From positions 4,154,001-4,218,000 of the forward strand of contig JAZGTN010000089.1 in assembly GCA_037783415.1 (NCBI GenBank): a stretch of DNA of 64,000 nt, written 5' to 3'. This DNA is from Leptasterias polaris. Lineage: Eukaryota; Echinodermata; Asteroidea; Forcipulatida; Asteriidae. The translations under genes and the position numbers were made by a program. The notes beneath the pieces are model-generated. The model saw nothing but the letters and a program-made list of their open reading frames with translations. It was not told the DNA's origin and searched no databases. Of this stretch, positions 26,201 to 33,908 are shown piece by piece (position 1 is the first letter of the stretch; each line of letters opens with the position of its first letter).

Positions 26201-28643
26201 TTGTAAACAAAGGTAACATGGTCTATAGTTTGGTGGTTTGTTCATTGACCCATAAATTTACCTATAAATTGACACCCAAACAACCAGACTTGTAGGCCTA
26301 TAATTCCCCAAGGGCAATAGAGCCCAATCTCACAAGGACAAGGCAATCAATCATCCTGTCCAGCCAGCTGCATGGGTCCCAGCTGTCCCTGTTGTGGGTT
26401 TGGGCCATACAAAGGGCTTTTATTGCACACAATTACAGCTACTGTGAAAAACAGTACCTTCATACAACAGTGGCCAACCGCCCCGCACGAATGAGCATGA
26501 TATGTTCATGTTATATTACAATGTATTGTCTCTTGGTCAGTGTATAATTTAAAAAAATGTTTTCCCTTCTTTTTATTGAATACCGTTGAAGGTGTTTCCG
26601 GATTCCTGGGTTCTAGAGGGCCTCTGTCCATCCGATTAGACCATTTTTGAAGGGACTGTGTTTACCAAAATTAAACATATTGCACCTTGCTCAAAAGTGC
26701 ATTCAAAAAGGGTACCACCATTGACCAGGTAACAAATGATGAGACTTCTGATGTACTGAACAGCAGGGAATAAGTAAACAAAGAATAGTTTTATCAACAA
26801 TACTAGTACTGTTGGGCGCAAACTTCAATCCTCGCGCAAACTTCAGCCTCCGCTGAGCATGCAAACTTGATGGCGCAAACTAAATTTGCGCGCGCAGGTT
26901 TAAGCCTGCGCACCAGATATTCCACGCAAATTTCAGGCCCTGCGCATATTTGGTGCTGTTGCATGTAGTTCATGTCAAAGCCAAATCAGTAATTACCAAA
27001 CGTATTAATTCCCTTAAATATAAAGACTTTTTACTGAAATTTAAGAAACCAGCATACCTTTTTTTCTTTCTTTGTGCTGTTGTAACAGAACCTTACAAAT
27101 GAGTTCATGTGTTATTGATTTGTGGTTAGTTGATAGGAAACTGATTTAGAAAACAACCTATTGTGTAACATGTCACTGTGTATTGATATTTTGGGATTTG
27201 GAGTTGTTCTTCTAATTAAAATAAACTTGTGTGATCATAAATAAACACAGCAACACGCCAAGAGTGAAATTCATTGTTGTTATAACTCAATATAACTTAT
27301 TTAAACCTTGGTCCTCCATGTTAAAATTAGGTTTATAACTAGGTTTAAAGAAAATTTTGTTAAGCTAAAAATTATATCTTTTTGTGAACTGATTATACAT
27401 CGCAAAAGGTGCACAGCATCCAGTGATGTGGGCAAATTGACTGTCAACATTTATTGTTTATTGAAACAGTCCCCCAGACTTGTAAAATCGAACAACATTT
27501 GGCGTTGCGTTAATACCAATAGCAGACTGTGTCAAGTCTAATACTGCTGATCTGGCAGCGTGCATGCAACGACGCTATCAGGTCTTTTTATGCTGTGCAG
27601 TTCATGTCGAGCTTACGAAATGTAGCGCGCAAACTTCATCCGCACACGCAAATTTGCCGCACGCAAATTTCACTCCCGCAAGCTTGAAGTTTGCGCGGCC
27701 CATCTTGAAGATTGCGCGGCCCATCTTGAAGCTTGCGCGGGCGGCTTGTTTGCGCCCAACAGACTACTCAATCCCATGCTGCAGTGCTATTATGCTGATT
27801 TACTACCAAGCATACGGGACACTTCACAACAAAACCTCAGTAACTGCATTTAAAAAAATTAACCATGCAAACAAAGCCTTGTTAATGTTAGTAATCATCT
27901 GACTTAATATTTAATAACTTAGGTTATAAAATTAAATTCTGATCGAAAAGTTTAGTAAAGTCTTGACTACTCTTGCAACTCTTGTCTGCTTGTATGTGTG
28001 TTGTGTTGTCATTTAGCCTTCGAGAAAGACTCTGCTAGGGTCGAAAAGTCATTTAGCCTTCGAGAAAGACTCTGCTAGGGTCGAAACGTCAGGCCACTAA
28101 CTTATTTTTTGCATTTAAAGTCTAATTAGAAAAGTAGTAAGACTGCGATTTTGAAGACTGTAAAGTCTATTAATTAATATATTATATTTATAAATGTTAA
28201 TAAAAGAATATTAACAATTTAACTTAATAAGAATGATTATATTTTTTTCAACCATACATTTATTTTGTATTTATATTGGCCTAGGCCTACATCCCCATGT
28301 ACAATTACAAACATGTTTAGTACATGTTCTAACTAGCTATGATTTGAATACAAACAATACAAAAAATTTTACAAATGTTACTGTTGTTATCAAACTTAAA
28401 GTGTATACTAATACTTACTAAACTTAACCGTATTACTCTTAGTAGGACCATAGAGCTTACAATGTTAGTGTTTAGATTAGTAGTACTATTACTAATTAGC
28501 ATGATTAGTAGTACTAAGTAGTACAGATTCAATCTTCTTACCCTCCAGCAAGACTGTCTCCGTCGTACTTTTTGGTTGTCGTATGTTTCATCTTCGGCGA
28601 CCGTAAATGAAATGAAATCCCTTTGATTTTGTGATCCATGCAT
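10900..28643 (-). CDS. MAN1B1: ER mannosyl-oligosaccharide 1,2-alpha-mannosidase (class I, GH47), complete gene of 10 exons
   Basis: Glycoside hydrolase family 47 enzyme of the ER/early Golgi. It trims alpha-1,2-mannose from Man9GlcNAc2 and feeds glycoprotein ER-associated degradation. Joining 28643-28542, 24897-24667, 22603-22403, 20164-19978, 18301-18116, 17142-16994, 16211-15835, 15410-15290, 13639-13445 and 11250-10900 gives an open frame of 2100 bases (699 residues plus stop); every junction is GT-AG and phase-consistent. By my recollection the human protein is also 699 residues. Layout: cytosolic tail 1-45, signal-anchor about 46-64, charged stem about 65-241, GH47 domain about 242-699. 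Residues matching human E330, D463, E599 and calcium-binding T688 are E327, D459, E594 and T683; the disulfide pair is C523 and C552. No frameshift or lost key residue seen. Introns are full of repeats. Function by homology only. Confidence 0.97.
11265..12305. repeat. Cluster of tRNA-Lys-like SINE copies in MAN1B1 intron 9
   Basis: Heads with TAGCTCAGTTGGTAGAGC (a good D arm) and GGTTCAAATCCCGC (B box) at about 11428 (+), 11748 (+), 11890-11960 (-) and 12208 (+). They are flanked by AGGGAGACCGCCAACATAGG and CTTTGTTCAACCCAAAATC and linked by a unit around GGCTTCTGACTGGCACCCC. The anticodon stem is imperfect, so these are retroposed relics, not tRNA genes. Confidence 0.8.
12855..13418. mobile_element. 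GGCCAAG-TIR DNA element, copy 1 (564 bp)
   Basis: About 33-base terminal inverted repeats GGCCAAGTAAAATAAATAAC ... GTTGCTCGTCC, mirrored at the right end. Flanks are TTA and TAA. Interior AT-rich with CCATCTTAGACATGGTGGCC. Copy 2 is at 37274-37764. Confidence 0.85.
13445..13639 (-). CDS. MAN1B1: MAN1B1 exon 9 (residues 519-583), disulfide cysteines
   Basis: 65 codons, [14 protein letters not shown] through [10 protein letters not shown] to HFNML and DDIQVK. The Cys of VCFLPG (523) and of TCYQM (552) are the conserved GH47 disulfide pair (human C527/C556). Acceptor CCCTTTAG, donor GTGAGA. Confidence 0.97.
13750..14100 (-). mobile_element. tRNA-derived SINE, Leu/Ser-like head, body type 3
   Basis: Head read on the minus strand (GGCCGAGCGGTC ... 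GGGTTCGAATCCCAG). The body contains CCCAGGAGTAGG and CCCAAATCAG. Siblings are at 40095-40435 and 57175-57497, same strand and same body. Confidence 0.82.
14405..14575. mobile_element. Half copy of the AGGGACACGTTGCC palindrome family
   Basis: Ends GATCCAAGGCAACGTGTCCC TTTAA at the right, with the arm CATATGCATTTCATAACAAA. The other arm is missing or diverged. A related fragment (GTGTGGTTTTTCC, ACTAACACGGTCCGCCATG) lies at about 15585-15670. Confidence 0.7.
15290..15410 (-). CDS. MAN1B1: MAN1B1 exon 8 (residues 479-518)
   Basis: A 121-base exon. It reads [20 protein letters not shown] then [16 protein letters not shown], aligning with human LLRHSEPSKLTFVGEL...FSAKM. Acceptor GACATTACAG, donor GTAAGT; it ends in phase 0 before DHLVCFLPG of the next exon. 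Confidence 0.95.
15835..16211 (-). CDS. MAN1B1: MAN1B1 exon 7 (residues 353-477), catalytic Asp
   Basis: Largest exon, 125 codons. Contains [36 protein letters not shown] and [17 protein letters not shown]. The Asp of ARADSYYEY (residue 459) matches human D463. The acceptor has a pyrimidine-rich tract and the donor is GTAAGT; the split codon makes Val478. Confidence 0.97.
16250..16670 (+). mobile_element. tRNA-derived SINE, body type 2
   Basis: Damaged head, then TGTGGGTTCGAATCCCGG, CTTAAGCAAGACACTTAACG, and a body with GTAAAAGAACCCAGTTACAC. It ends in CTATATAAGACTTAG. A poly-C/poly-A stretch is inside (about 16525-16570). Sibling at 17682-18078. Confidence 0.75.
16725..16985. mobile_element. 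Small foldback with AGCAGCTCTATGAAATT ends
   Basis: AGGGCTGCTTCAGC at the left and GCTTAAGCAGCTCTATGAAA at the right; the GGCTGGTAAACTTAT unit is repeated inside. Relatives of this family are near 12755-12840 and 20325-20575. Confidence 0.55.
16994..17142 (-). CDS. MAN1B1: MAN1B1 exon 6 (residues 304-352), first catalytic Glu
   Basis: Encodes [13 protein letters not shown] and [14 protein letters not shown]. The Glu of NLFETTIR (residue 327) corresponds to human catalytic E330. Acceptor TTGTTTCAG, donor GTAAGT; 49 codons plus two bases that complete Glu303. Confidence 0.97.
17165..17645 (-). pseudogene. CR1/L2-like LINE reverse-transcriptase C-terminal fragment, frameshifted
   Basis: Two overlapping minus frames give [20 protein letters not shown] and [20 protein letters not shown] then [11 protein letters not shown]. 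These resemble the thumb/connection and end of non-LTR retrotransposon ORF2. The switch of frame shows a frameshift. Lies in MAN1B1 intron 5. Confidence 0.75.
17682..18078 (+). mobile_element. tRNA-derived SINE, Leu/Ser-like head, body type 2
   Basis: CGTGTCGTGGCTGAGCGGGT and GGGTTCGAGTCCTGGTCATG boxes, then CTTAAGCAAGACACTTAACC, AAAGAACCCAGTTACAC, AGAGAAGGGGTTTGCCCCG and an ATT tail. Confidence 0.85.
18116..18301 (-). CDS. MAN1B1: MAN1B1 exon 5 (residues 242-302), start of GH47 domain
   Basis: Starts the catalytic domain: [17 protein letters not shown], then [12 protein letters not shown] and [17 protein letters not shown], all GH47 landmarks (first helices of the barrel). Acceptor CTACCAG, donor GTGAGA. 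The final G joins the next exon to make Glu303 (human ...RKEFEEARKW). Confidence 0.97.
18335..18550 (+). pseudogene. LINE reverse-transcriptase 3' fragment
   Basis: [19 protein letters not shown] and, after a one-base frame change, FRKRLKT-stop: the typical C-terminal end of CR1/L2 ORF2, followed by a short 3' UTR. In MAN1B1 intron 4. Confidence 0.7.
18640..18948 (+). pseudogene. Second LINE 3' fragment with 3' UTR
   Basis: [20 protein letters not shown] and [13 protein letters not shown], then a 3' UTR ending GGCGCTATAAAATACATC and a short TTATTA tail, as in L2/CR1 elements. Confidence 0.7.
18952..19160 (+). mobile_element. SINE fragment, Gly/Asp-like head family
   Basis: TGGGGGCACTATTTGGATTG and GCGTGGGTTTTCCCTGGAAT match the body of the full copy at 32176-32438. 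The head is degenerate (TTTGAATTCTGC). Confidence 0.65.
19820..19945 (+). repeat. GAGAAAGACTCTGCTAGGGTC repeat
   Basis: CTTCGAGAAAGACTCTGCTA, GTC(A/G)AAACGTCAGGCCA and CATTTATACCATAGG. Other copies: 28010-28115, 43415-43530 and an inverted pair at 60840-60960. Probably the 3' end of an unidentified retroelement. Confidence 0.6.
19978..20164 (-). CDS. MAN1B1: MAN1B1 exon 4 (residues 179-240), acidic stem
   Basis: 62 codons plus one base, very rich in D, E, K and S ([16 protein letters not shown]). It reads as a disordered luminal stem between membrane anchor and catalytic domain. Acceptor TTCACAG, donor GTTAGT. The last base combines with the next exon into a Gly codon. Little conservation is expected here. 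Confidence 0.8.
20325..20580. mobile_element. Small foldback element related to 16725-16985
   Basis: CCCCCATCTCATAGAGCTGC at the left and ATCTATGAAATTGGGCTC at the right, with TTTTGGCTGGTAACCTTATT inside. Lies in MAN1B1 intron 3. Confidence 0.6.
21327..21560. mobile_element. GGGCCCAATTTCATGG-family MITE, copy 1
   Basis: Left CTCATGGCTCTGCTTACCG, right ACCATGAAATTGGGCCC; GGCGCTTACGGAAGC and GGCGCTTGCCCTGTAAGCGC are internal. Copies at 30817-31186 and 57585-57730. Confidence 0.7.
22080..22310 (+). repeat. GGGGCACCAAGGCC interspersed repeat
   Basis: GAATTTCATCTTTGAGAGGG, GGGAAACTTCTGAAGGGGC and CACCAAGGCCTTAGACCAGG. Further copies near 10260-10390 (inverted), 23895-24010 (inverted, tandem CCTTGGTGCCC) and 53030-53190. 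Origin unknown. Confidence 0.65.
22403..22603 (-). CDS. MAN1B1: MAN1B1 exon 3 (residues 112-178), stem
   Basis: 67 codons of Lys/Arg/Pro-rich stem sequence ([18 protein letters not shown]). The acceptor is after CTCCTCAAAAAG, a good pyrimidine tract; a second AG six bases into the exon would break the frame. Donor GTAAGA. Stem sequences are poorly conserved, so this exon is supported by phase and splice sites more than by homology. Confidence 0.82.
22655..23025 (+). repeat. Two tRNA-Lys-like SINE copies
   Basis: GGCTCAGTTGGTAGAGCGCC and GCAGGTTCAAGTCCCGCTC at about 22680-22740. A second, shortened head (GGCTCAGTTGGAGGTCGCAG) is at 22963. The GGCTTCTGACTGGCACC linker lies between. Confidence 0.75.
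23145..23505 (+). mobile_element. tRNA-derived SINE, body type 1, near full length
   Basis: CGTGTCGTGGCCGAGTGGTT, GGGTTCGAGTCCCGGTCATG, TCCCCAGGGAGCTGAGAAAG, GCGCTATATAAGAACT, then an (ATT)n tail. About 95 percent like 3998-4340 by eye. Confidence 0.87.
23762..23850. repeat. Hairpin, AT-rich
   Basis: TAAATCTAGTATTA ... AATAAGTAGGCCCTAT pairs with ATAGGGCCTACTTATT ... TAATACTAGATTTA. One arm carries a few extra bases. Confidence 0.7.
24060..24630. mobile_element. TTAA-family foldback carrying a nested MITE
   Basis: Family core (AAATGTTCACAGATTTGCAC, GAAATGAGTAAAACAAT, TTTCACAGGTTTGTTGTTTC) is interrupted at 24295-24520 by a different element. Uninterrupted relatives read CCGATTGAGC where this insertion sits. 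Confidence 0.75.
24295..24520. mobile_element. 226-bp CG-rich MITE, copy 1
   Basis: TAGATAGGTTGCAGTATGAC at one end and GGAACTATCTA at the other. It contains CCATCTTTACGGGC and GCCCGTAAAGATGG near the two ends, plus TGATTGGTTAGTG. Copy 2 is at 34230-34455 in reverse orientation. Confidence 0.85.
24667..24897 (-). CDS. MAN1B1: MAN1B1 exon 2 (residues 35-111), signal-anchor
   Basis: Begins [10 protein letters not shown], as in human [10 protein letters not shown], then a 19-20 residue hydrophobic segment ([19 protein letters not shown]) that is the type II signal-anchor. The rest is a polar, acidic stem. Acceptor TTTTCTCAG, donor GTAAGT, phase 0 at both ends, 77 codons. Confidence 0.95.
24905..25330. 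repeat. tRNA-Lys-like SINE fragments, both orientations
   Basis: Two direct minus-strand pieces with CCACAAGGGAAACTGACTGG and GGGATTTGAACCAACAAC, a fuller minus head at 25125-25190 (TACCAACTGAGCTATCTAG), and a plus head at 25248-25310. Close to the MAN1B1 exon 2 acceptor at 24898. Confidence 0.7.
26811..27760. mobile_element. 950-bp element with GTTGGGCGCAAAC termini
   Basis: GTTGGGCGCAAACTTC at the left and TTTGCGCCCAAC at the right. Subterminal GCGCAAAC/GCAAATTT motifs recur many times, on both sides; the middle is AT-rich without recognisable protein. Flanks (ACTAGTACT / AGACTACTC) give no clear duplication. In MAN1B1 intron 1. Confidence 0.75.
28009..28115 (+). repeat. GAGAAAGACTCTGCTAGGGTC repeat with 41-base tandem duplication
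   Basis: GTCATTTAGCCTTCGAGAAA and GACTCTGCTAGGGTCGAAA occur twice in direct succession before CGTCAGGCCACTAAC. Confidence 0.75.
28542..28643 (-). CDS. MAN1B1: MAN1B1 exon 1 (residues 1-34)
   Basis: Encodes the cytosolic N-terminus, with [16 protein letters not shown] and RRRQSCWR. These match the conserved start of vertebrate MAN1B1 (RDFISVT...YDN...RRRSCWR). The first in-frame ATG after an upstream TAG is at 28643; a TTG at 28655 is in frame but is not a credible start. The exon ends AGG|GTAAGA in phase 0. Confidence 0.93.
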
Positions 28644-28764
28644 ACTGCCTGTCAACTGCTAAATTGTATATCAGTCAGAAATCTAGGAATCTTCCAAATT
28701 TGTGGTAATGACATATCTCATGAACAAAATTTCATCCGAAGAGTGTTTGGACATGTCGTATGGA

Positions 28765-28795
28765 GGCCGCCATGTTTGTTTCCGGAAGGTGACGT
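28765..28795 (-). promoter_or_regulatory. Candidate MAN1B1 core promoter elements (YY1, ETS, CRE-half)
   Basis: About 120-150 bases upstream of the ATG. On the plus strand GGCCGCCATGTTTG (28765-28778) is a reverse-strand YY1 motif, TTCCGGAAG (28780-28788) is an ETS site, and TGACGT (28790-28795) is a CRE half. This combination is typical of TATA-less housekeeping promoters. No TATA box seen. Inference from motifs and position only. Confidence 0.5.
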
Positions 28796-30567
28796 GTTGA
28801 CCCAAGGACGAACCCACAATGCAATGTAAAGTAGACTTAATTTCAAGTCTGAGATCATGGTTATTTCTCTGCAACAGCCACGCAACTATTAACAGAAATA
28901 CAGCTGAAATAGAAATTAAAATTTCAAGACAATTGATATTAATTGATGTTCACACAAGTTCACCTCAAAGAATTTCCGCCTCAAACATTGAGGAATGACA
29001 CGTGTTTTTGTTTGCTGAAACTTACGATTTTGTGAAGTTGTGATCGAGGGAATTTTAATTCGGGGCAGGAATAATCCACAAGAGGGCGGTATTTCAGACT
29101 TTAAAAAGTCAGTACCACGAAAACCACGATCACAGACTTGGAACCAAGTCTAAAATGCAAAGTGAACTTTGCACCAATGTACCGGGGGGCCGGCCCGGCC
29201 ACCCACCATCGTCGTCCCATCCATCCAGCCAGTAGCGCAGCATGATCATCAGTCAACTCAACAGTCATTATTTTCAGTCCTCCACGGTTAAGGTGAGTTT
29301 CATCATTGGCTACCGTTTCATTTGAGGTCAACTTTACGAATACCAATTATTAATAATCGTGGTAATAATTAATAATAATAATCGTCTTGATGTTTTAAAA
29401 ATATTTATTTCAGCTGAATTTCAGGTTGTGATAAAGTCGTATATCGTAGGACGCCCTGTATTCAGGGCGTCCCTGAAATCGAGGCAAATCTTTTACCTCT
29501 CTGCGCGCGATGTAAACAGTCCCTAGATACAATTTTTGTGGTTTGACTTGCCAAGCAAAGAGTCTCCTCTCATTTGACCAAAACTTAGAAACAAGTAAGG
29601 CTCCACTGGTTAGTTGCACTTGTAAATGCAAAAAGTTGTGGTATTTTAGGCATTTCTGCAAGGTACAAAAACATGTCATACTGTCGGGGCCATAAAAAAA
29701 ATTTTCCCCACAGAAAAAGTTTCATCAAACACTTTTTCAATTCACAATTCACGATGATCAAATCATGTGACTGAACATTCTGCTGAGCATTCTGGGGGGA
29801 AAAATACAGAGGCTTAAAGAAGCCACGTGCCTTATATCATTTTCTAATAGTCTGGATAATTTTTTTTTGTAACACTATCATTTTTGTTATTAATATTAAA
29901 ATTTAAACATCAGCTTTGTGATTCGATTATCACTGTTTATTTATATGCTTTATTATAAATGTTAAGAAACATAAAAAGACACAAAACTAAATAAAAATAA
30001 GATTTGAAAGCCAAGAATTATTTACATTTTTATTTTTTTTATTTTTTTTTAGTTTTTGAAAAATACCATGGTTATTTTTAAAACTAAATAAAAAACATGT
30101 TGAATAAAATGAAGAAAACTGCTGGCTATAGAGTCATACACTAAGTCTCACAGAACACTTGTAGTCACTGCAGATGTTTCTTCCATTCCACGTATGGCTT
30201 CACCCGGACACCATACTTTCTTGTTTGCATCGAAAACAGGTCAAACTCAAATCAAATGGGACGTTATTGAAGTCATCGAAGATCGGTGCGTGGTGTGAAA
30301 GTTTCAATGTCCATCACGTTTTAATATATGTTTGCATATTTCTTATAAACAAAGGAAGGTAATTAGGGCATCAGTTGATTATGGAATATTTTTTTTTTTT
30401 TTCAATTCAAAGAAAAAGGCATACTACATCGAAAACCGGACAGGGGAGGATACATAAATAATTCGTACACTCGACTCGTAGCCCCATATAAACATAATAT
30501 TATAAATATAGAGCCAATTCTCTTTTTATCCCGATTGGCCTTACGGCATTAATAGTAGAGTAGAGGG

Positions 30568-30632
30568 TAGTTGCGATAATCGTAACCCTCCATGAAGGTC
30601 GCTTGCGACCTGAGGTACGATTATCGCAACTA
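30568..30632. repeat. Hairpin with 17-base arms
   Basis: TAGTTGCGATAATCGTA pairs perfectly with TACGATTATCGCAACTA; inside, GGTCGCTTGCGACC is a second palindrome. Confidence 0.85.
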
Positions 30633-30816
30633 AGTAGAGGGCTAGTACAGTACTCGATGCTCCCATGCTCCCACTTGGCCGTAGCGATCGCGAGGCGGAA
30701 ATGTGCAATCGATGATGAAGGTCGACCAAGCGAGATGACTGAAACGGGAGGGGTGGAGGTCATAAACTTAATAATAATAGCGATGACTGTGCATGATATG
30801 TCGTTACATCTTGGCC

Positions 30817-31186
30817 AAACTTCATGGCTCTGCTTACTTTAAGCAAAGAATCGGTGCTTACGGAAGCAGGCAATTCTGCGCTTTTACGTCAAGCGTATTT
30901 CACGGGTTAGTAGGGAAATTTTGCTTGGTGTGCGTTTTCGCCGCTGTAAACCAATAACTGTTTCGGTCACTGACGTAACCAATAGCCAAGTCAACCGAAA
31001 CAGTTATTGGTTACGACCGCGAAAAACGCACCCCTGTGAGTATGGAGCATGCGTACTCCACATTACTATATAGGCATTTTTGGCTTGCACAGCTAGCGCA
31101 GAAATTCGGCGCTTGCAGAGTAAGCGGAGAATGGTGATCATAAGCGCAGACATCGGCGGTAAGCAGAGCCAAGAAATTGGGCCCTG
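30817..31186. mobile_element. GGGCCCAATTTC-family MITE, copy 2 with inner foldback
   Basis: Left TTCATGGCTCTGCTTACTT, right GTAAGCAGAGCCAAGAAATT GGGCCC. Near the centre GGTGCGTTTTC... and CCAATAACTGTTTCGG pair with CCGAAACAGTTATTGG and GAAAAACGCACC, so a second inverted repeat is nested. Confidence 0.7.
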
Positions 31187-31233
31187 GTTTTATCCACCTG
31201 ACTGACTTTAAGCTTACTGGTCACTGGTCACTG

Positions 31234-31327
31234 GTTAGGGTTAGGGTTAGGGTTAGAGTTAGGGTTAGAGGGTTAGGGTTGGGGTTGGGGTTTAGGGTTA
31301 GGGTTAAGGTTGGGGTTGGGGTTGGGG

Positions 31328-31368
<41 letters not shown>

Positions 31369-31373
31369 GGTTA
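31234..31373 (+). repeat. Interstitial telomere-type TTAGGG tract
   Basis: About 140 bases of GGTTAGGGTTAGGG with variants GGGGTT, TTTAGGG and TTAGAG. The degenerate copies in the middle indicate an internal, aged tract rather than a chromosome end. Confidence 0.95.
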
Positions 31374-32175
31374 TTATAAACACTAGTTCCTGCCTCAGCC
31401 CTACTCCTCCTTCTCCTAGAACTATGGTTCGTGCCGCTAGTGGAACGAACCTTCATTCATAGTTGAATAGTTCTAGGGGGAGTAGTAAGTAGGGATTCTG
31501 GTTCTGGTGAGTTACTGCATAATCTCCTCAAATGGGATGTAACATGCAGGCGCTCATGGCTAGATGGGCAGACAAGGACTACCTAAGACCATAATAGCGC
31601 TCATATTTTATGTGTCTGTTAATCTTTTTTTAATGGAGAGAGTCAGACCATGGTGCCTTTCTCTTTTAACATCTTTGATGGTGTAATATGTTTTTTTTTT
31701 TAAATGCTGTATTTGTACTGAGTGCCTCCATGGAAAGCAGTGCTGGGCGCTAATCGGAGTTTACCCCTCATTAAAGATGACGTAAATAAATAAATATGAA
31801 TAAAATATTGCTGCATTACAACAAACATTCACTTTTTACTGCCATGCCAATAAACATTCCCTAACATAAAAAAATTGTTTACCATTAGAAAGAGCATCCC
31901 ATTGAGTCATTCTCTTTAATGTGATTGGCTTTGTCATGTTTCCTATCTCATCACTAAATACTAAATGAGAGTATACTTATAAATAAAGAACTGCTACAGA
32001 TATTCTTTCCCCTTACTTATTGTTCCCCTCAAAATATTATTTCATTATTTCAGTCCTCTAAAATATAATTTCATTACCTCAAAATCATTTTGTTCCCTTG
32101 AAATGCAACTTCCTTCCCTCGGAGTCCTTGATGCCAATTGCATTTCTTTGGTATAACAATTTAACACCATTATTA

Positions 32176-32438
32176 GGCGGTCAGGTTGGTGTAGTGGTAT
32201 CTTGCCTCGCCTTCCACCTATGGGACCCCGGTTCGAATCCCACCTGGGGCACTATGTGGATTGGGTTTTCAGTCCCTGCCTGATCGCGTGGGTTTTCCCT
32301 GGAATAATTCTCTGGGGTTTTCCTCCCACATCTAAAACTGAAACTTCCTTCATTGTCTTCTCTTCACTCTATACCATCCTGTTATTGGCGACTTGATCGC
32401 TGTTGGATTTGGTTAATAAATAAATAAATAAATAAAAA
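32176..32438 (+). mobile_element. Full-length tRNA-derived SINE, Gly/Asp-like head
   Basis: A box GTTGGTGTAGTGGTA, B box CCGGTTCGAATCCCACC, body GCGTGGGTTTTCCCTGGAAT and CCTCCCACATCTAAAACTG, tail (AAAT)n. It sits beside a tRNA-Lys-like SINE fragment (32440-32525). Fragments of the body occur at 18952-19160 and 59320-59560. Confidence 0.87.
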
Positions 32439-32802
32439 ATTAACGGTACGTTAATCCGGAGGTCCTTTGTTCAACCCCAAATCCTTTAAAAATTTACCCA
32501 GTCATTTCCTTTGTGGTTTATAACTTGACAACCCCAGGGCTGTTATTTTAGTGTATCTTTTCCGAATTATCTTGTAACTACATCAGGTTGTATTTTATGG
32601 ACTTTCCTAATTGAGGGAAGCAAATACAATAATATACAATGCCCAGCAGAACGATTGACAGCCCTTTTGTTGCCAAGAATGCATCTTATCTTTCTCCATA
32701 AAATTAATATAGTTTTTTTTTTGTACGCCAACAACTTAAGTTTGTTCGTGTCCTTAAATCAACACTTTTCTTCACACTCTACTTGAAACTAATGAAACTT
32801 AA

Positions 32803-33165
32803 AGGCACTGAACACGTTTGGTAATTACTCAAAATATTAGCATAAAAACTTACTTGGTCGGTAACCAGCAACGGAGAGCTGTTGATAGTATAAAACATTG
32901 TGAGAAACCACTCCCTCTGAAGTAACGTAGTTTTTGAGAAAGAGGTAACTTCTCACTAAAATAATAAAAGACTTCATGCATGAAGCCTTTTATCTGAAAG
33001 CACACAAACTTGTGCAACAAGGGTGTTTTTTCTTTCTTTATTTTCTTGCAACTTCGATGACCGATTCAGCCCAAATTTTCACAGGTTTGTTATTTTATGC
33101 ATAATGTTGGGATACACCGAGTGACAATACTGGTCTTTGATAATTACCAAACATGTTCAGTGCCT
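32803..33165. mobile_element. TTAA-flanked foldback, AGGCACTGAACACG type, copy 1
   Basis: TTAA at 32799-32802 and 33166-33169. TIR AGGCACTGAACACGTTTGGT versus ACCAAACATGTTCAGTGCCT. The core contains CTTCATGCATGAAGCC and TTTCACAGGTTTGTTATTTT. Confidence 0.88.
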
Positions 33166-33266
33166 TTAATGTAATTATTAAGAAAATGATCTGACCCAAA
33201 AAATTAATGATTCCCAATTTTTTTTACAAGACCAGAATCCAATGAGAAAGAAATTTCTACACAGTT

Positions 33267-33545
33267 TAAAGGCAGGGTCTGCCTTTGGTAATCGTCAAAG
33301 ACCAAGTATCCTCACTTGGTGTGTTCCAACTAATAGGCCTATATGCTTAGAATAACAAATCTGTGAACATTAAGGCTCTTATTAGTTATCGAAGGTGCAA
33401 GAAAATAATGAAAAAAACACCCTTGTTGCATAGAATTGTATGCTCTCAGATGAGAAAGGCATGCTTGAAGCCTTTCTCAGATTCAAATTTTTGGGTGAAA
33501 ACTACATTACTTCAAAGGGTATCGTTTCAAACAATGTTTTATAAT
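33267..33545. mobile_element. TTAA-family foldback truncated by a SINE
   Basis: AGGCAGGGTCTGCCTTTGGT start and family core up to GTTTCAAACAATGTTTTATA, where the ATT tail of the minus-strand SINE 33548-33908 begins. Confidence 0.75.
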
Positions 33546-33547
33546 AT

Positions 33548-33908
33548 AATAATAATAATAATAATATGGATTTATATCGCGCTTTATCACACCCAAGGGC
33601 GTCTCAAAGCGCTTCTTAACATTATTACCCCTGGTCACTGGGCCATTTATTTCATTCCTTAAACCATCTCAGCTCCCTGGGGAGTATACAGCCTGTGCTG
33701 CAATATATGCGCTACTAAGCTAAATCAATCACAAGAACCATCTCTGCCCTCACAGGTACCCATTTTACCCCTGGGTGGAGAGAAGCAATTATAGTTAAGT
33801 GTCTTGCTCAGGGACACAAGTGTCACGACCGGGACTCGAACCCACACTCTGCTGAACAGAAACACAAGAGCTTGAGTTCGGTGCTCTTAACCACTCGGCC
33901 ACGACACT
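33548..33908 (-). mobile_element. tRNA-derived SINE, body type 1, minus strand
   Basis: Starts with the (AAT)n tail, then ATATCGCGCTTT, CTCAGCTCCCTGGGGAGTAT, and a head ending CACTCGGCCACGACAC. Inserted in a TTAA-family element. Confidence 0.85.

Noticed and set aside
27308..27541. 77-residue frame inside the 26811-27760 element as a transposase
   Set aside because: No catalytic motif, too short, AT-driven.
28644..28655. Upstream start of MAN1B1 at 28655
   Set aside because: That codon is TTG; the first ATG in frame is at 28643 and a TAG lies just upstream.
29101..29346. 81-residue minus frame with GWMGRRWWVAGP over a GC-rich patch
   Set aside because: No family recognised and no supporting exon nearby; may be a CpG-rich promoter patch.
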